A stretch of DNA of 64,000 bases. It comes from Trichobilharzia szidati (taxonomy: Eukaryota; Platyhelminthes; Trematoda; Strigeidida; Schistosomatidae). The first letter of the stretch is position 1. Every line of letters starts with the position of its first letter. A model generated the notes under the pieces. The model was not told the DNA's origin. It did not search any database and worked only from the letters and a program-made list of their open reading frames with translations. Location: assembly GCA_944472155.2 (NCBI GenBank), contig OX235279.1:178601868-178665867 (forward strand). Reading direction: 5' to 3'. The position numbers and the translations under genes were made by a program. Positions 33,552 through 60,529 of this stretch are shown here, one piece after another.

Positions 33552-36500
33552 AATGTTCGGCAGTGAAGATTATGGCGAGGGAATACATCGCACTGATCAA
33601 GGAACTCACTCTACTCGAACTCATGCAGTCAGCTAGGTAAGGAAGAGCCTACGGAGCGTTGACATCTGAAGTGATAACAACCAGTGGTGTCCGTCAGGGA
33701 TGTCCACTGTCCCCATTTCTGTTTAATTTCATCATCCATGTACTAATGGACTTAACCCTAACTGACTGACTTCAGCGACTCAGGGCTTGACTTCTTACCA
33801 GGAAATAATCTCGTTGACTTGGAATATGCGGATGATATAGTCCTCCCTCCTAGGTGAGCAAGACGCTGACAAAATGCCGAGTCTTCTCAACATCTTGAGC
33901 AGCAATCTCCGAATGTTTGACATGCGATTCGCTCGTTCTGTCAAATGTAAGATGATGCTACAGGACTCGACTGGAATACATCGACACCTAGCTTAGAAAT
34001 AGGCAGTGAAGTGGTGGAGCGTGTTGACGACTTGACTTATTTGGGAAGTTGCATCAGCCAACGCCATCGGTTTGATCGCTGACGAAATCTCAGCACGGAT
34101 ACAGTTAGCACAGTTCATGCACTCACCCTCAGTATCATAGGATGAAGGGTAAGTTTTAAAATCTAATATAATCAGTAGAAAATCGATCACGGAGTCTTTA
34201 TCTAATTAATCTACACTAAATACACACAACTGCAATAACTGGACACCGATTAAAGGTATCTGGAAAATTCTGTTGCCAACAAACCTGTCTTCGTCAATGG
34301 AAATAAGCTTCATAGCCTTATAAATGCTCTATGAAAGTCAATCTCCGAGAAAAATGCCACCCTAATTAGCTCTCAGGGTAGACGACTGGAAGAATTTGAG
34401 AAACAATTTAACTGGCCTACAGCCACTCTCAACTCACCGAGCATCCAACACCTCCCTGAATCGTATATAAACACCGGTCCTCCGTCCCCAACTCAGGTTA
34501 CAAATGCTGTCTCTAATCTGAAACGAGGCAAAGCAGTGAGACCTGATCGAATGACTCCAGAGATGTTTAAGGAAGGTGGAGACAATTCACTGTCTCGGTT
34601 AACTAGGGTGTTAGGCATCGTCTGGGAATCAGAGATATTCCAGTTTGGCTGGTGTATGTCATTGGTTATCCCGGTATACAAGAAGGGAGACAAGTTTTCC
34701 TGTGATAATCACAGAGTGATTAGCTTGACTAATATCGTGGTATCTAAAGTTCTAGGCTGAATGATAATGCGTAGACTAAGGGGTTCTCGGGAGGAGCAGA
34801 CACGAGAAAATCAGGCATGCTTTAGACCAGGAAGAGTTTGTATTGGTCACATATTCACACTTCGACAGATTGTCTTTCATAGGCGTGTTTAACGCAGGCG
34901 TCCAACAAATGCCTTATTTCTTGCCCTAAACGGGGTTTTCGAGTCCGTCGACCGAGATGTACTATGGCAATGTTTGGCCGTGAAGGGTATGCCGAGGAAA
35001 TACATCGCACTGATCAAGGAACTCACTCTACTCGAACTCATGCAGTCAGCCAGGTAAGGAAGGGCCTACGGAGAGTTGTCATCTGAAGTGATAACAACCA
35101 GTGGTGTCCGTCAGGGATGTCCACTGTCCCCATTTCTGTTTAATTTCATCATCCATGTACTAATGGACTTAACCCTAACTGACTGACTTCAGCGACTCAG
35201 GGCTTGACTTCTTACCAGGAAATAATCTCGTTGACTTGGAATATGCGGATGATATAGTCCTCCCTCCTAGGTGAGCAAGACGCTGACAAAATGCCGAGTC
35301 TTCTCAACATCTTGAGCAGCAATCTCCGAATGTTTGACATGCGATTCGCTCGTTCTGTCAAATGTAAGATGATGCTACAGGACTCGACTGGAATACATCG
35401 ACACCTAGCTTAGAAATAGGGAGTGAAGTGGTGGAGCGTGTTGACGACTTGACTTATTTGGGAAGTTGCATCAGCCAACGCCATCGGTTTGATCGCTGAC
35501 GAAATCTCAGCACGGATACAGTTAGCACAGTTCATGCACTCACCCTCAGTATCATAGGATGAAGGGTAGGTTTTAAAATCTAATATAATCAGTAGAAAAT
35601 CGATCACGGAGTCTTTATCTAATTAATCTATACTAAATACACACAACTGCAATAACTGGACACCGATTAAAGGTATCTGGAAAATTCTGTTGCCAACAAA
35701 CCTGTCTTCGTCAATGGAAATAAGCTTCATAGCCTTATAACTGCTCTATGAAAGTCAATCTCCGAGAAAAATGCCACCCTAATTAGCTCTCGGGATAGAT
35801 GACTGGAAGAATTTGAGAAACAATTTAACTGGCCTACAGCCACTCTCAAATTACCAAGCATCCAACACCTCCCTGGATCGTATATAAACACCGGTCCTCC
35901 GTCTCCAACTCAGGTTACAAATGCTGTCTCTAATCTGAAACGAGGCAAAGCAGTGAGACCTGATCGAATAACTCCAGAGATGTTTAAGGACGGTGGAGAC
36001 AATTCACTGTCTCGGTTAACTAGGGTGTTAGGCATCGTTTGGGAATCAGAGATAGTCCAGTTGGGCTGGTGTGTGTCATTGATCATCCCGGTATACAAGA
36101 AGGGAGACAAGTCTTCCTGTGATAATCACAGAGGGATTAGCTTGACTAATATCGTGGTATCTAAAGTTCTAGGCTGAATGATAATGCGTAGACTAAGGGG
36201 TTCTCGGGAGGAGCAGACACGAGAAAATCAGGCATGCTTTAGACCAGGAAGAGGTTGTATTGGTCATATCTTCACACTTCGACAGATTCTGGTACATAGG
36301 CGTACTTACTGGCGTCCAACAAATGTCACATTTCTTGACCTGAAGGGGGGTTTCGATTTCGTCGACCGAGAGGTACTATGGCAATGTTTGGCCGTGAAGG
36401 GTATGCCGAGGAAATACATCTCACTAATCAAGGACTCACTCTACTCGAACTCATGCAGTCAGACAGGTAAGGAAGAGCCTACGGAGAGTTGTCATCTGAA

Positions 36501-39500
36501 GTGATAACAACCAGTGGTGTCCGTCAGGGATGTCCACTGTCCCCATTTCTCTTTAATTTCATCATCCATGTACTAATGGACTTAACCCTAACTGACTGAC
36601 TTCAGCGACTCAGGGCTTGACTTCTTACCAGGAAATAATCTCGTTGACTTGGAATATGCGGATGATATAGTCCTCCCTCCTAGGTGAGGAAGACGCTGAC
36701 AAAATGACGAGTCTTCTCAACATCTTGAGCAGCAATCTCCGAATGTTTGACATGCGATTCGCTCGTCCTGTCAAATGTAAGATGATGCTACAGGACTCGA
36801 CTGGAATACATCGACACCTAGCTTAGAAATAGGCAGTGAAGTGGTATGTGGAGCGTGTTGACGACTTTACTTATTTGGGAAGTTGCATCAGCCAACGCCG
36901 TCGGTTTGATCGCTGACGAAATCTCAGCACGGATACAGTTAGCACAGTTCATGCACTCACCCTCAGTATCATAGGATGAAGGGTAGGTTTTAAAATCTAA
37001 TATAATCAGTAGAAAATCGATCACGGAGTCTTTATCTAATTAATCTATACTAAATACACACAACTGCAATAACTGGACACCGATTAAAGGTATCTGGAAA
37101 ATTCTGTTGCCAACAAACCTGTCTTCGTCAATGGAAATAAGCTTCATAGCCTTATAACTGCTCTATGAAAGTCAATCTCCGAGAAAAATGCCACCCTAAT
37201 TAGCTCTCGGGATAGATGACTGGAAGAATTTGAGAAACAATTTAACTGGCCTACAGCCACTCTCAAATTACCAAGCATCCAACACCTCCCTGGATCGTAT
37301 ATAAACACCGGTCCTCCGTCTCCAACTCAGGTTACAAAAGCTGTCTCTAATCTGAAACGAGGCAAAGCAGTGAGACCTGATCGAATAACTCCAGAGATGT
37401 TTAAGGACGGTGGAGACAATTCACTGTCTGGGTTAACTAGGGTGTTAGGCAACGTCTGGGAATCAGAGATAGTCCAGTTGGGCTGGTGTGTGTCATTGAT
37501 CATCCCGGTATACAAGAAGGGAGACAAGTCTTCCTGTGATAATCACAGAGGGATTAGCTTGACTAATATCGTGGTATCTAAAGTTCTAGGCTGAATGATA
37601 ATGCGTAGACTAAGGGGTTCTCGGGAGGAGCAGACACGAGAAAATCAGGCATGCTTTAGACCAGGAAGAGGGTGTATTGGTCATATCTTCACACTTCGAC
37701 AGATTCTGGGACATAGGCGTACTTACTGGCGTCCAACAACTGTCACATTTCTTGACCTGAAGGCGGGATTCGATTCCGTCGACCGAGAGGTACTATGGCA
37801 ATGTTTGGCCGTGAAGGGTATGCCGAGGAAATACATCGCACTAATCAAGGACTCACTCTACTCGAACTCATGCAGTCAGCCAGGTAAGGAAGAGCCTACG
37901 GAGAGTTGTCATCTGAAGTGATAACAACCAGTGGTGTCCGTCAGGGATGTCCACTGTCCCCATTTCTCTTTAATTTCATCATCCATGTACTAATGGACTT
38001 AACCCTAACTGACTGACTTCAGCGACTCAGGGCTTGACTTCTTACCAGGAAATAATCTCGTTGACTTGGAATATGCGGATGATATAGTCCTCCCTCCTAG
38101 GTGAGGAAGACGCTGACAAAATGACGAGTCTTCTCAACATCTTGAGCAGCAATCTCCGAATGTTTGACATGCGATTCGCTCGTCCTGTCAAATGTAAGAT
38201 GATGCTACAGGACTCGACTGGAATACATCGACACCTAGCTTAGAAATAGGCAGTGAAGTGGTATGTGGAGCGTGTTGACGACTTTACTTATTTGGGAAGT
38301 TGCATCAGCCAACGCCGTCGGTTTGATCGCTGACGAAATCTCAGCACGGATACAGTTAGCACAGTTCATGCACTCACCCTCAGTATCATAGGATGAAGGG
38401 TAGGTTTTAAAATCTAATATAATCAGTAGAAAATCGATCACGGAGTCTTTATCTAATTAATCTATACTAAATACACACAACTGCAATAACTGGACACCGA
38501 TTAAAGGTATCTGGAAAATTCTGTTGCCAACAAACCTGTCTTCGTCAATGGAAATAAGCTTCATAGCCTTATAACTGCTCTATGAAAGTCAATCTCCGAG
38601 AAAAATGCCACCCTAATTAGCTCTCGGGATAGACGACTGGAAGAATTTGAGAAACAATTTAACTGGCCTACAGCCACTCTCAAATTACCAAGCATCCAAC
38701 ACCTCCCTGGATCGTATATAAACACCGGTCCTCCGTCTCCAACTCAGGTTACAAATGCTGTCTCTAATCTGAAACGAGGCAAAGCAGTGAGACCTGATCG
38801 AATAACTCCAGAGATGTTTAAGGAAGGTGGAGACAATTCACTGTCTCGGTTAACTAGGGTGTTAGGCATCGTTTGGGAATCAGAGATATTCCAGTTGGGC
38901 TGGTGTATGTCATTGATTATCCCGGTATACAAGAAGGGAGACAAGTCTTCCTGTGATAATCACAGAGGGATTAGCTTGACTAATATCGTGGTATCTAAAG
39001 TTCTAGGCTGAATGATAATGCGTAGACTAAGGGGTTCTCGGGAGGAGCAGACACGAGAAAATCAGGCATGCTTTAGACCAGGAAGAGGTTGTATTGGTCA
39101 TATATTCACACTTCGACAGATTGTGGTACATAGGCGTGTTTACAGGCGTCCAATAAATGTCTTATTTCTTGACCTGAAGGGGGTTTTCGAGTCCGTCGAC
39201 CGAGAGGTACTATGGCAATGTTTGGCCGTGAAGGGTATGCCGAGGAAATACATCGCACTAATCAAGGAACTCACTCTACTCGAACTCATGCAGTCAGCCA
39301 GGTAAGGAAGAGCCTACGGAGAGTTGTCATCTGAAGTGATAACAACCAGTGGTGTCCGTCAGGGATGTCCACTGTCCCCATTTCTCTTTAATTTCATCAT
39401 CCATGTACTAATGGACTTAACCCTAACTGACTGACTTCAGCGACTCAGGGCTTGACTTCTTACCAGGAAATAATCTCGTTGACTTGGAATATGCGGATGA

Positions 39501-42500
39501 TATAGTCCTCCCTCCTAGGTGAGCAAGACGCTGACAAAATGCCGAGTCTTCTCAACATCTTGAGCAGCAATCTCCGAATGTTTGACATGCGATTCGCTCG
39601 TTCTGTCAAATGTAAGATGATGCTACAGGACTCGACTGGAATACATCGACACCTAGCTTAGAAATAGGCAGTGAAGTGGTATGTGGAGCGTGTTGACGAC
39701 TTGACTTATTTGGGAAGTTGCATCAGCCAACGCCATCGGTTTGATCGCTGACGAAATCTCAGCACGGATACAGTTAGCACAGTTCATGCGCTCACCCTCA
39801 GTATCATAGGATGAAGGGTAAGTTTTAAAATCTAATATAATCAGTAGAAAATCGATCACGGAGCCTTTATCTAATTAATCTACACTAAATACACACAACT
39901 GCAATAACTGGAAACCCATTAAAGGTATCTGGAAAATTCTGTTGCCAACAAACCTGTCTTCGTCAATGGAAATAAGCTTCATAGCCTTATAACTGCTCTA
40001 TGAAAGTCAATCTCCGAGAAAAATGCCACCCTAATTAGCTCTCGGGATAGACGACTGGAAGAATTTGAGAAACAATTTAACTGGCCTACAGCCACTCTCA
40101 ACTCACCGAGCATCCAACACCTCCCTGAGTCGTATATAAACACCGGTCCTCCGTCCCCAACTCAGGTTACAAAAGCTGTCTCTAATCTGAAACGAGGCAA
40201 AGCAGTGAGACCTGATCGAATAACTCCAGAGATGTTTAAGGAAGGTGGAGACAATTCACTGTCTCGGTTAACTAGGGTGTTAGGCATCGTCTGGGAATCA
40301 GAGATATTCCAGTTTGGCTGGTGTATGTCATTGGTTATCCCGGTATACAAGAAGGGAGACAAGTTTTCCTGTGATAATCACAGAGTGATTGGCTTGACTA
40401 ATATGGTGGTATCTAAATTTCTAGGCTCAATAATAATGCGTAGACTAAGGGGTTCTCGGGAGGAGCAGACACGAGAAAATCAGGCATGCTTTAGACCAGG
40501 AAGAGTTTGTATTGGTCACATATTCACACTTCGACAGATTGTCTTTCATAGGCGTGTTTAACGCAGGCGTCCAACAAATGCCTTATTTCTTGCCCTAAAC
40601 GGGGTTTTCGAGTCCGTCGACCGAGATGTACTATGGCAATGTTTGGCCGTGAAGGGTATGCCGAGGAAATACATCGCACTGATCAAGGAACTCACTCTAC
40701 TCGAACTCATGCAGTCAGCCAGGTAAGGAAGGGCCTACGGAGAGTTGTCATCTGAAGTGATAACAACCAGTGGTGTCCGTCAGGGATGTCCACTGTCCCC
40801 ATTTCTCTTTAATTTCATCATCCATGTACTAATGGACTTAACCCTAACTGACTGACTTCAGCGACTCAGGGCTTGACTTCTTACCAGGAAATAATCTCGT
40901 TGACTTGGAATATGCGGATGATATAGTCCTCCCTCCTAGGTGAGGAAGACGCTGACAAAATGACGAGTCTTCTCAACATCTTGAGCAGCAATCTCCGAAT
41001 GTTTGACATGCGATTCGCTCGTTCTGTCAAATGTAAGATGATGCTACAGGACTCGACTGGAATACATCGACACCTAGCTTAGAAATAGGGAGTGAAGTGG
41101 TGGAGCGTGTCGACCACCTGACTTATTTGAGAAGTTGCATCAGCCAACGTCATCGGTTTGATCGCTGACGAATTCTCAGCACGGATACAGTTAGCATAGT
41201 TCATGCGCTCACCCTCAGTATAATACGATGAAGGCTAAGTTTTGAAATCTAATATAACCAGTAGAAAATCGATCACGGAGCCTTTATCTAATTAACCTAC
41301 ACTAAATACACACAACTGCAATAACTGGAAACCCATTAAAGATATCTGGAAAATTCTGTTGCCAATAAACCTGTCTTTGTCAATGGAAGTAATCTTCATA
41401 GCCTTATAAATGCTCTATGAAAGTCAATCTCCGAGAAAAATGCCACCCTAATTAGCTCTCGGGATAGACGACTGGAAGAATTTGAGAAACAACTTAACTG
41501 GCCTACAGCCACTCTCAACTCACCGAGCATCCAACACCTCCCTGAATCGTATATAAACACCGGTCCTCCGTCCCCAACTCAGGTTACAAAAGCTGTCTCT
41601 AATCTGAAACGAGGCAAAGCAGTGGGACCTGATCGAATGACTCCAGAGATGTTTAAGGACGGTGGAGACAATTCACTGTCTGGGTTAACTAGGGTGTTAG
41701 GCAACGTCTGGGAATCAGAGATAGTCCAGTTGGGCTGGTGTGTGTCATTGATCATCCCGGTATACAAGAAGGGAGACAAGTCTTCCTGTGATAATCACAG
41801 AGGGATTAGCTTGACTAATATGGTGGTATCTAAAGTTCTAGGCTCAATGATAATGCGTAGACTAAGGGGTTCTCGGGAGGAGCAGACACGAGAAAATCAG
41901 GCATGCTTTAGACCAGGAAGAGGGTGTATTGGTCATATCTTCACACTTCGACAGATTCTGGGACATAGGCGTACTTACTGGCGTCCAACAACTGTCACAT
42001 TTCTTGACCTGAACGCGGGATTCGATTCCGTCGACCGAGAGGTACTATGGCAATGTTTGGCCGTGAAGGGTATGCCGAGGAAATACATCGCACTAATCAA
42101 GGAACTCACTCTACTCGAACTCATGCAGTCAGCCAGGTAAGGAAGAGCCTACGGAGAGTTGTCATCTGAAGTGATAACAACCAGTGGTGTCCGTCAGGGA
42201 TGTCCACTGTCCCCATTTCTCTTTAATTTCATCATCCATGTACTAATGGACTTAACCCTAACTGACTGACTTCAGCGACTCAGGGCTTGACTTCTTACCA
42301 GGAAATAATCTCGTTGACTTGGAATATGCGGATGATATAGTCCTCCCTCCTAGGTGAGCAAGACGCTGACAAAATGCCGAGTCTTCTCAACATCTTGAGC
42401 AGCAATCTCCGAATGTTTGACATGCGATTCGCTCGTTCTGTCAAATGTAAGATGATGCTACAGGACTCGACTGGAATACATCGACACCTAGCTTAGAAAT

Positions 42501-43262
42501 AGGCAGTGAAGTGGTGGAGCGTGTTGACGACTTGACTTATTTGGGAAGTTGCATCAGCCAACGCCATCGGTTTGATCGCTGACGAATTCTCAGCACGGAT
42601 ACAGTTAGCACAGTTCATGCGCTCACCCTCAGTATAATAGGATGAAGGCTAAGTTTTGAAATCTAATATAACCAGTAGAAAATCGATCACGGAGCCTTTA
42701 TCTAATTAATCTACACTAAATACACACAACTGCAATAACTGGAAACCCATTAAAGATATCTGGAAAATTCTGTTGCCAATAAACCTGTCTTTGTCAATGG
42801 AAGTAATCTTCATAGCCTTATAAATGCTCTATGAAAGTCAATCTCGGAGAAAAATGCCGCCCTAACTAGCTCTCAGGATAGACGACTGGAAGAATTTGAG
42901 AAACAACTTGACTGGCCTACAGCCACTCTCAACTCACCGAGCATCCAACACCTCCCTGAGTCGTATATAAACACCGGTCCTCCGTCCCCAACTCAGGTTA
43001 CAAAAGCTGTCTCTAATCTGAAACGAGGCAAAGCAGTGAGACCTGATCGAATAACTCCAGAGATGTTTAAGGACGGTGGAGACAATTCACTGTCTGGGTT
43101 AACTAGGGTGTTAGGCAACGTCTGGAAATCAGAGATAGTCCAGTTGGGCTGGTGTGTGTCATTGATCATCCCGGTATACAAGAAGGGAGACAAGTCTTCC
43201 TGTGATAATCACAGAGGGATTAGCTTGACTAATATGGTGGTATCTAAAGTTCTAGGCTCAAT
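33552..43262 (+). repeat. Tandem array of a 1417-bp RT-derived unit (about 6.9 copies)
   Basis: The RT segment GKAVRPDR recurs at 34536, 35953, 37370, 38787, 40205, 41622 and 43036, giving spacings of 1417, 1417, 1417, 1418, 1417 and 1414. Each unit carries the linker and fingers/palm part of an RTE-like RT (LNSPSIQHLPESYINTGPPS, YKKGDKSSCDNHRGISLTN, ACFRPGRGCIGHIFTLRQI, VRQGCPLSPFLFNFI), ending in DEISARIQLA and then about 150 bp of non-RT sequence that bridges to the next unit. The array begins and ends mid-unit. Shared stops (for example GGCTGA ahead of ATAATG in copies 1-4) mean that no copy encodes a full RT. Copies differ at few sites, suggesting recent amplification. A collapsed or expanded assembly cannot be excluded. 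Confidence 0.9.
41622..42140 (+). pseudogene. Longest open RT frame in the array (172 codons)
   Basis: In this copy the codon that is TGA in copies 1-4 reads TCA, so MGPDRMTPEMFKDGG runs on through NQACFRPGRGCIGHIFTLRQ and motif A (VTFLDLNAGFDSVDREVLW) to a stop at MQSAR. Motifs B and C lie beyond this stop, so it is not a working enzyme. Confidence 0.75.
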
Positions 43263-43284
43263 TATTATATATAATGCTCTCGGT

Positions 43285-45570
43285 AACCAATTAACTAGTC
43301 TGCCTTAATGGCTTTGAGGTCGCTTCTAGTTTTTTTATCTACAACTAACGCTTGCGATTGATGCCTGGCTATCTATCCTGCTAGACGTTAATTCTGTACA
43401 CACTACCTGCAGATTTTTTATTTTGCCTCCATTAACCTGGTGGCCAGGCTGTCCTTAACAACACCCTTAACCACCGAAATGATGTATTTTACTGATGTAT
43501 TTCTTGACAATGTTTTAAGGAGAATGTAGGGATAAGCAATCACATCACGACAAAGCTGTCGGACTCATATCCTATGATAATCTAGTGACCCACCTATCTT
43601 TCACTCTCCTCAGATAAACAAGTGTATCGTTGAATTTCTGATTGGTTCGAAGAACTTCTGTGATCCCCTACAAGGCTAAGGGAATTAGGTCTTCTCATAC
43701 TTAGCTACCGTCTACTTAGAGGTAACCGAATTTTCTGCCACAGATATTACGAATGAACGGAATCATCCAAACATATGTATTATGTCATTAAGTAAGTTTA
43801 GGCTTCTTCACAGTAATCCTCGAAAACTAGCTCATCGTATAGCAACGTTTTGACTGCGGCTGACATTGATACTTTTTCCATCTCTCTAGCCTTTATCGCT
43901 CACCACTGTTTTCAATTGTTGTGGAGACTTTTGTTTAGCTTTGGTTGGATTAACCTTCTCTCTTCATCATGTTCAGAGCTCGCCTGAATCAGTCTCCTCG
44001 CATCACTCAGTTCGGATGATGCAATAGAAATCAACTGGCATTTAGTAAGCTTTGGTTTTGAGCAACCGTAGCAGTGGTTTCTACAGCTGACTGTATGTTA
44101 TGATGAGCTTCCTCAGGATAAGTCTTGATGTCCCAAACTCAGATACACGTTCAGCGACCTCTTCCTCGAATGGGGACCTAGTGTTCCAATCAAGTTCGGG
44201 GTGTAGAGGCTTCACTGCTGCCTTTTTTCTACATCCCTTCAATCGTAAACATATACCTGCACCTAGATGTCTCTTGCAAAATAAGCTCTCTATTACACAA
44301 ACTGAGTCCTGGGTCACTAACTGGCTGCATTCCTACTTCTCTAACAGAATGCAATACACCGTATACAAAGGTAAATCCTCCTCTACTGTGCTCAATGAAG
44401 TTAGTGTCCCCCAAGGTGCTGTACTCTCCCCACTTCTCTTTTCTTTCTTTCTACATGACTTACCATCTCCAAATGACATTAATTTTGTCAAATATGCTGA
44501 CGACCTAACAGTATCTTTGCCTGTCAATTGTCAAAGTGACTGCTCTAAACTGAATGGCTTTCTATCAGAAATCAGCCTGTGGTTCAAGTAAAACAGTTTT
44601 ACCTTAAACCCTTCCAAATACCAAACAGTCAATTTCACCTTTAGGCATAAATCCGACCCAAACAAACTGGTTGGCTCTCACGAGGTGTGCAACATAGATG
44701 GCACTGAAATAGAAACCATTTCGGAAATTAAGTACCTAGGCGTAATTCTATCTGGTGATCTCTCCTGGTCGTCTCATATCTTGGCGATTTCTAAGAAAAT
44801 ATTCCGTCTTACCTTCTACATCAAGAAGTTAAAACATTCTGGTATAACCTAACCCTTACTCCCACAGTTCGTTAACTCTCGCATTCTGCCTATTATTTAT
44901 TCTCTATTGTTCCCCCTTAGTTTTTCCCGGTTCACTGAAGAAAGACTATACCTTATTACGCAGGATGTTAAAGGTTGTCAGCAGGGTAAGCAACGTGCCA
45001 CTTAACCAGTTTGTTAATATTCTGGTCGACAGGCACATGGACTCATGTGAAAAATGGGCTGAATCCATTTTATCTAACTCACACCGCCCTCTTCACTCAC
45101 AACTCTCCCCTTGCATCTCATCAGGCAAAACCAGAAGCTTATATAGAAAACTATATGCTCGCACCAGCAAGTACAAAACTCAACCATACCCTACTTAGCT
45201 CGTGTTCTGTGCGACAAAGAAAGCATTAGGCGTGACACCTATAATTCATTAAATAGTCAGTAGAACAACTTGATCTCGTCTTTCCAACTCATATCATTTA
45301 TAGATACAACATTTTCTTTCTTTCTTTTCCTTTACTCTCTCTCTTTTCTGTTATGTGGTGCTTTTTTTTTTTCTTCCGCTTACGCCAGTAAATATGATAG
45401 CACCTACTTTTCTAACACCTTCAAACACTGTTCAACTTTGGCTTTGCTACCAACATCCAAATATGTTGTTGTCATAATGAACTGAGATTTCCTTAATTTA
45501 TGTAGAATTTTATTTATTGATAATGTACTAACTGGATGCAATACTGTAGTAAAAATGCTGAGAATTCCAT
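43285..45570 (+). mobile_element. CR1-like non-LTR fragment, second copy
   Basis: Homologous to 26870-29085 throughout (VPQGAVLSPLLFSFFLHDLP, FVKYADDLTVSLPVNCQSDC), with a frame end at 44591 and other mutations. The first copy retains a longer frame. The right part includes an extra T-rich insert (45300-45375). Confidence 0.75.
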
Positions 45571-45589
45571 TCTGTAGCAATGAGTTGGT

Positions 45590-45750
45590 CGTCCAAGGTT
45601 GACATGAAGGAAGTCATGTGAAGAGGAGATGAAAGTATGTGGACAGACGTGGAGCCAGATGAAAACGTTGGCAGAGAATTGAACGCAATGGAGATGTGTG
45701 GCTGAAGCCCTATGTTCCTCTAGGAACTAAAGCAAACAATAATAATAATA
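45590..45750 (+). mobile_element. WRWIGHT-family 3' tail
   Basis: GAAGGAAGTCATGTGAAGAG to GCCCTATGTTCCTCTAGGAA, ending in AATAATAATAATA. Confidence 0.65.
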
Positions 45751-45970
45751 GTGTATCGGTAGTGCAGTGGTACTTAACGCGCTAGCCACCTGGGGGGCCC
45801 AGGTTCGACTCTCAGCTAACACACTCCTAAACCCTGTCTATTTTACTAGCCGGGTTGGTAAGCCTGGAAAAGAGGGAAGGTCGGGACGACCCAACCCAGT
45901 AAACAAAACACCATCTCTGCGAAAAGGCTGAAACTCTATGTATGCCTGAAAACGTTAAAAAAAACGAAAG
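45750..45970 (+). repeat. tRNA-derived SINE (diverged subfamily)
   Basis: GTGTATCGGTAGTGCAGTGG A box, CCAGGTTCGACTCTC B box, body GAGGGAAGGTCGGGACGACC, and tail GAAAACGTTAAAAAAAACG. Confidence 0.65.
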
Positions 45971-46009
45971 AACAGTCAGGTGAAACGTATTTACTGCGAC
46001 AGCTAGCTA

Positions 46010-46031
46010 ATAATACTACTACTACTACTAC
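46010..46031. repeat. (TAC)n microsatellite
   Basis: Seven tandem ACT/TAC triplets just downstream of the CHK1 3' end. Confidence 0.9.
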
Positions 46032-46407
46032 CCAGTTAGTCAAATTGAATCAGATGCAGCGCAGCTCGAAACTGTGATCCCCTGACTGAATACCTAGTGC
46101 TCCCTGTGTTTTCAACAATTCTAATAGAAAAGACAATGTTTCATTACAGAATAGATTTTTTTTCTCTCAAGTACTGATGAAGCACTAAAATCTACACACA
46201 CACACATACACACATACACACCGGGTAAAATAATATGAGATATAATAATAATAATATAAGATTCAAGTGAACATCGATATCAAAATTTTCTTTCGATAAA
46301 AAAGTAAGTTAGCGTAGAAAAATATGTAAAAATTTGTTCAGCATAAGTCTCATAAGTGAATGCTTTTTTTCTTCTCTAAACAATCTCTGAATTGACAAAA
46401 ATTATAA

Positions 46408-60091
<13,684 letters not shown>

Positions 60092-60529
60092 AGCATCAAA
60101 GAATAACGACAAGATAGTTATGTCTATGAGAATACAAATAATCATATTAAGTGTACGTATGCAATGAACAAACATTTAATTTCAACACTAATAAGAAACG
60201 AATCCAAGTGCGTACCATAAAACTTCTGCAGGGAAAACGTTGACTATTAGTATCACCCCAATAATACAGCTTAAGTCAAAACACTGTGCTAATAAAGATG
60301 ATCAACACCAATTTAAATTCTAACACTGATATATTTAATAAACCGATCACGAACATACGACACAAAACAAGGAAAAGGCAAATTGACAAAAGAACACCAC
60401 CATACCAGAAGCGTAGAAGGAAATACAGCAAAATACAAGGTTAACCAGATGACAAAAAATTACAAAGCCAAAATGAATTCCACTTCATCATAAAAAATTC
60501 ACATAAAATTCAACGCGAACAAATAGCGT

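Noticed and set aside
34493..34693. Repeated 66-codon minus-strand ORF as a gene family
   Set aside because: Antisense shadow of the RT segment, repeated only because the array unit repeats.
33540..43262. A CRISPR-like or gene-cluster array
   Set aside because: The repeat is a 1.4-kb RT fragment with no spacers; frames are broken.
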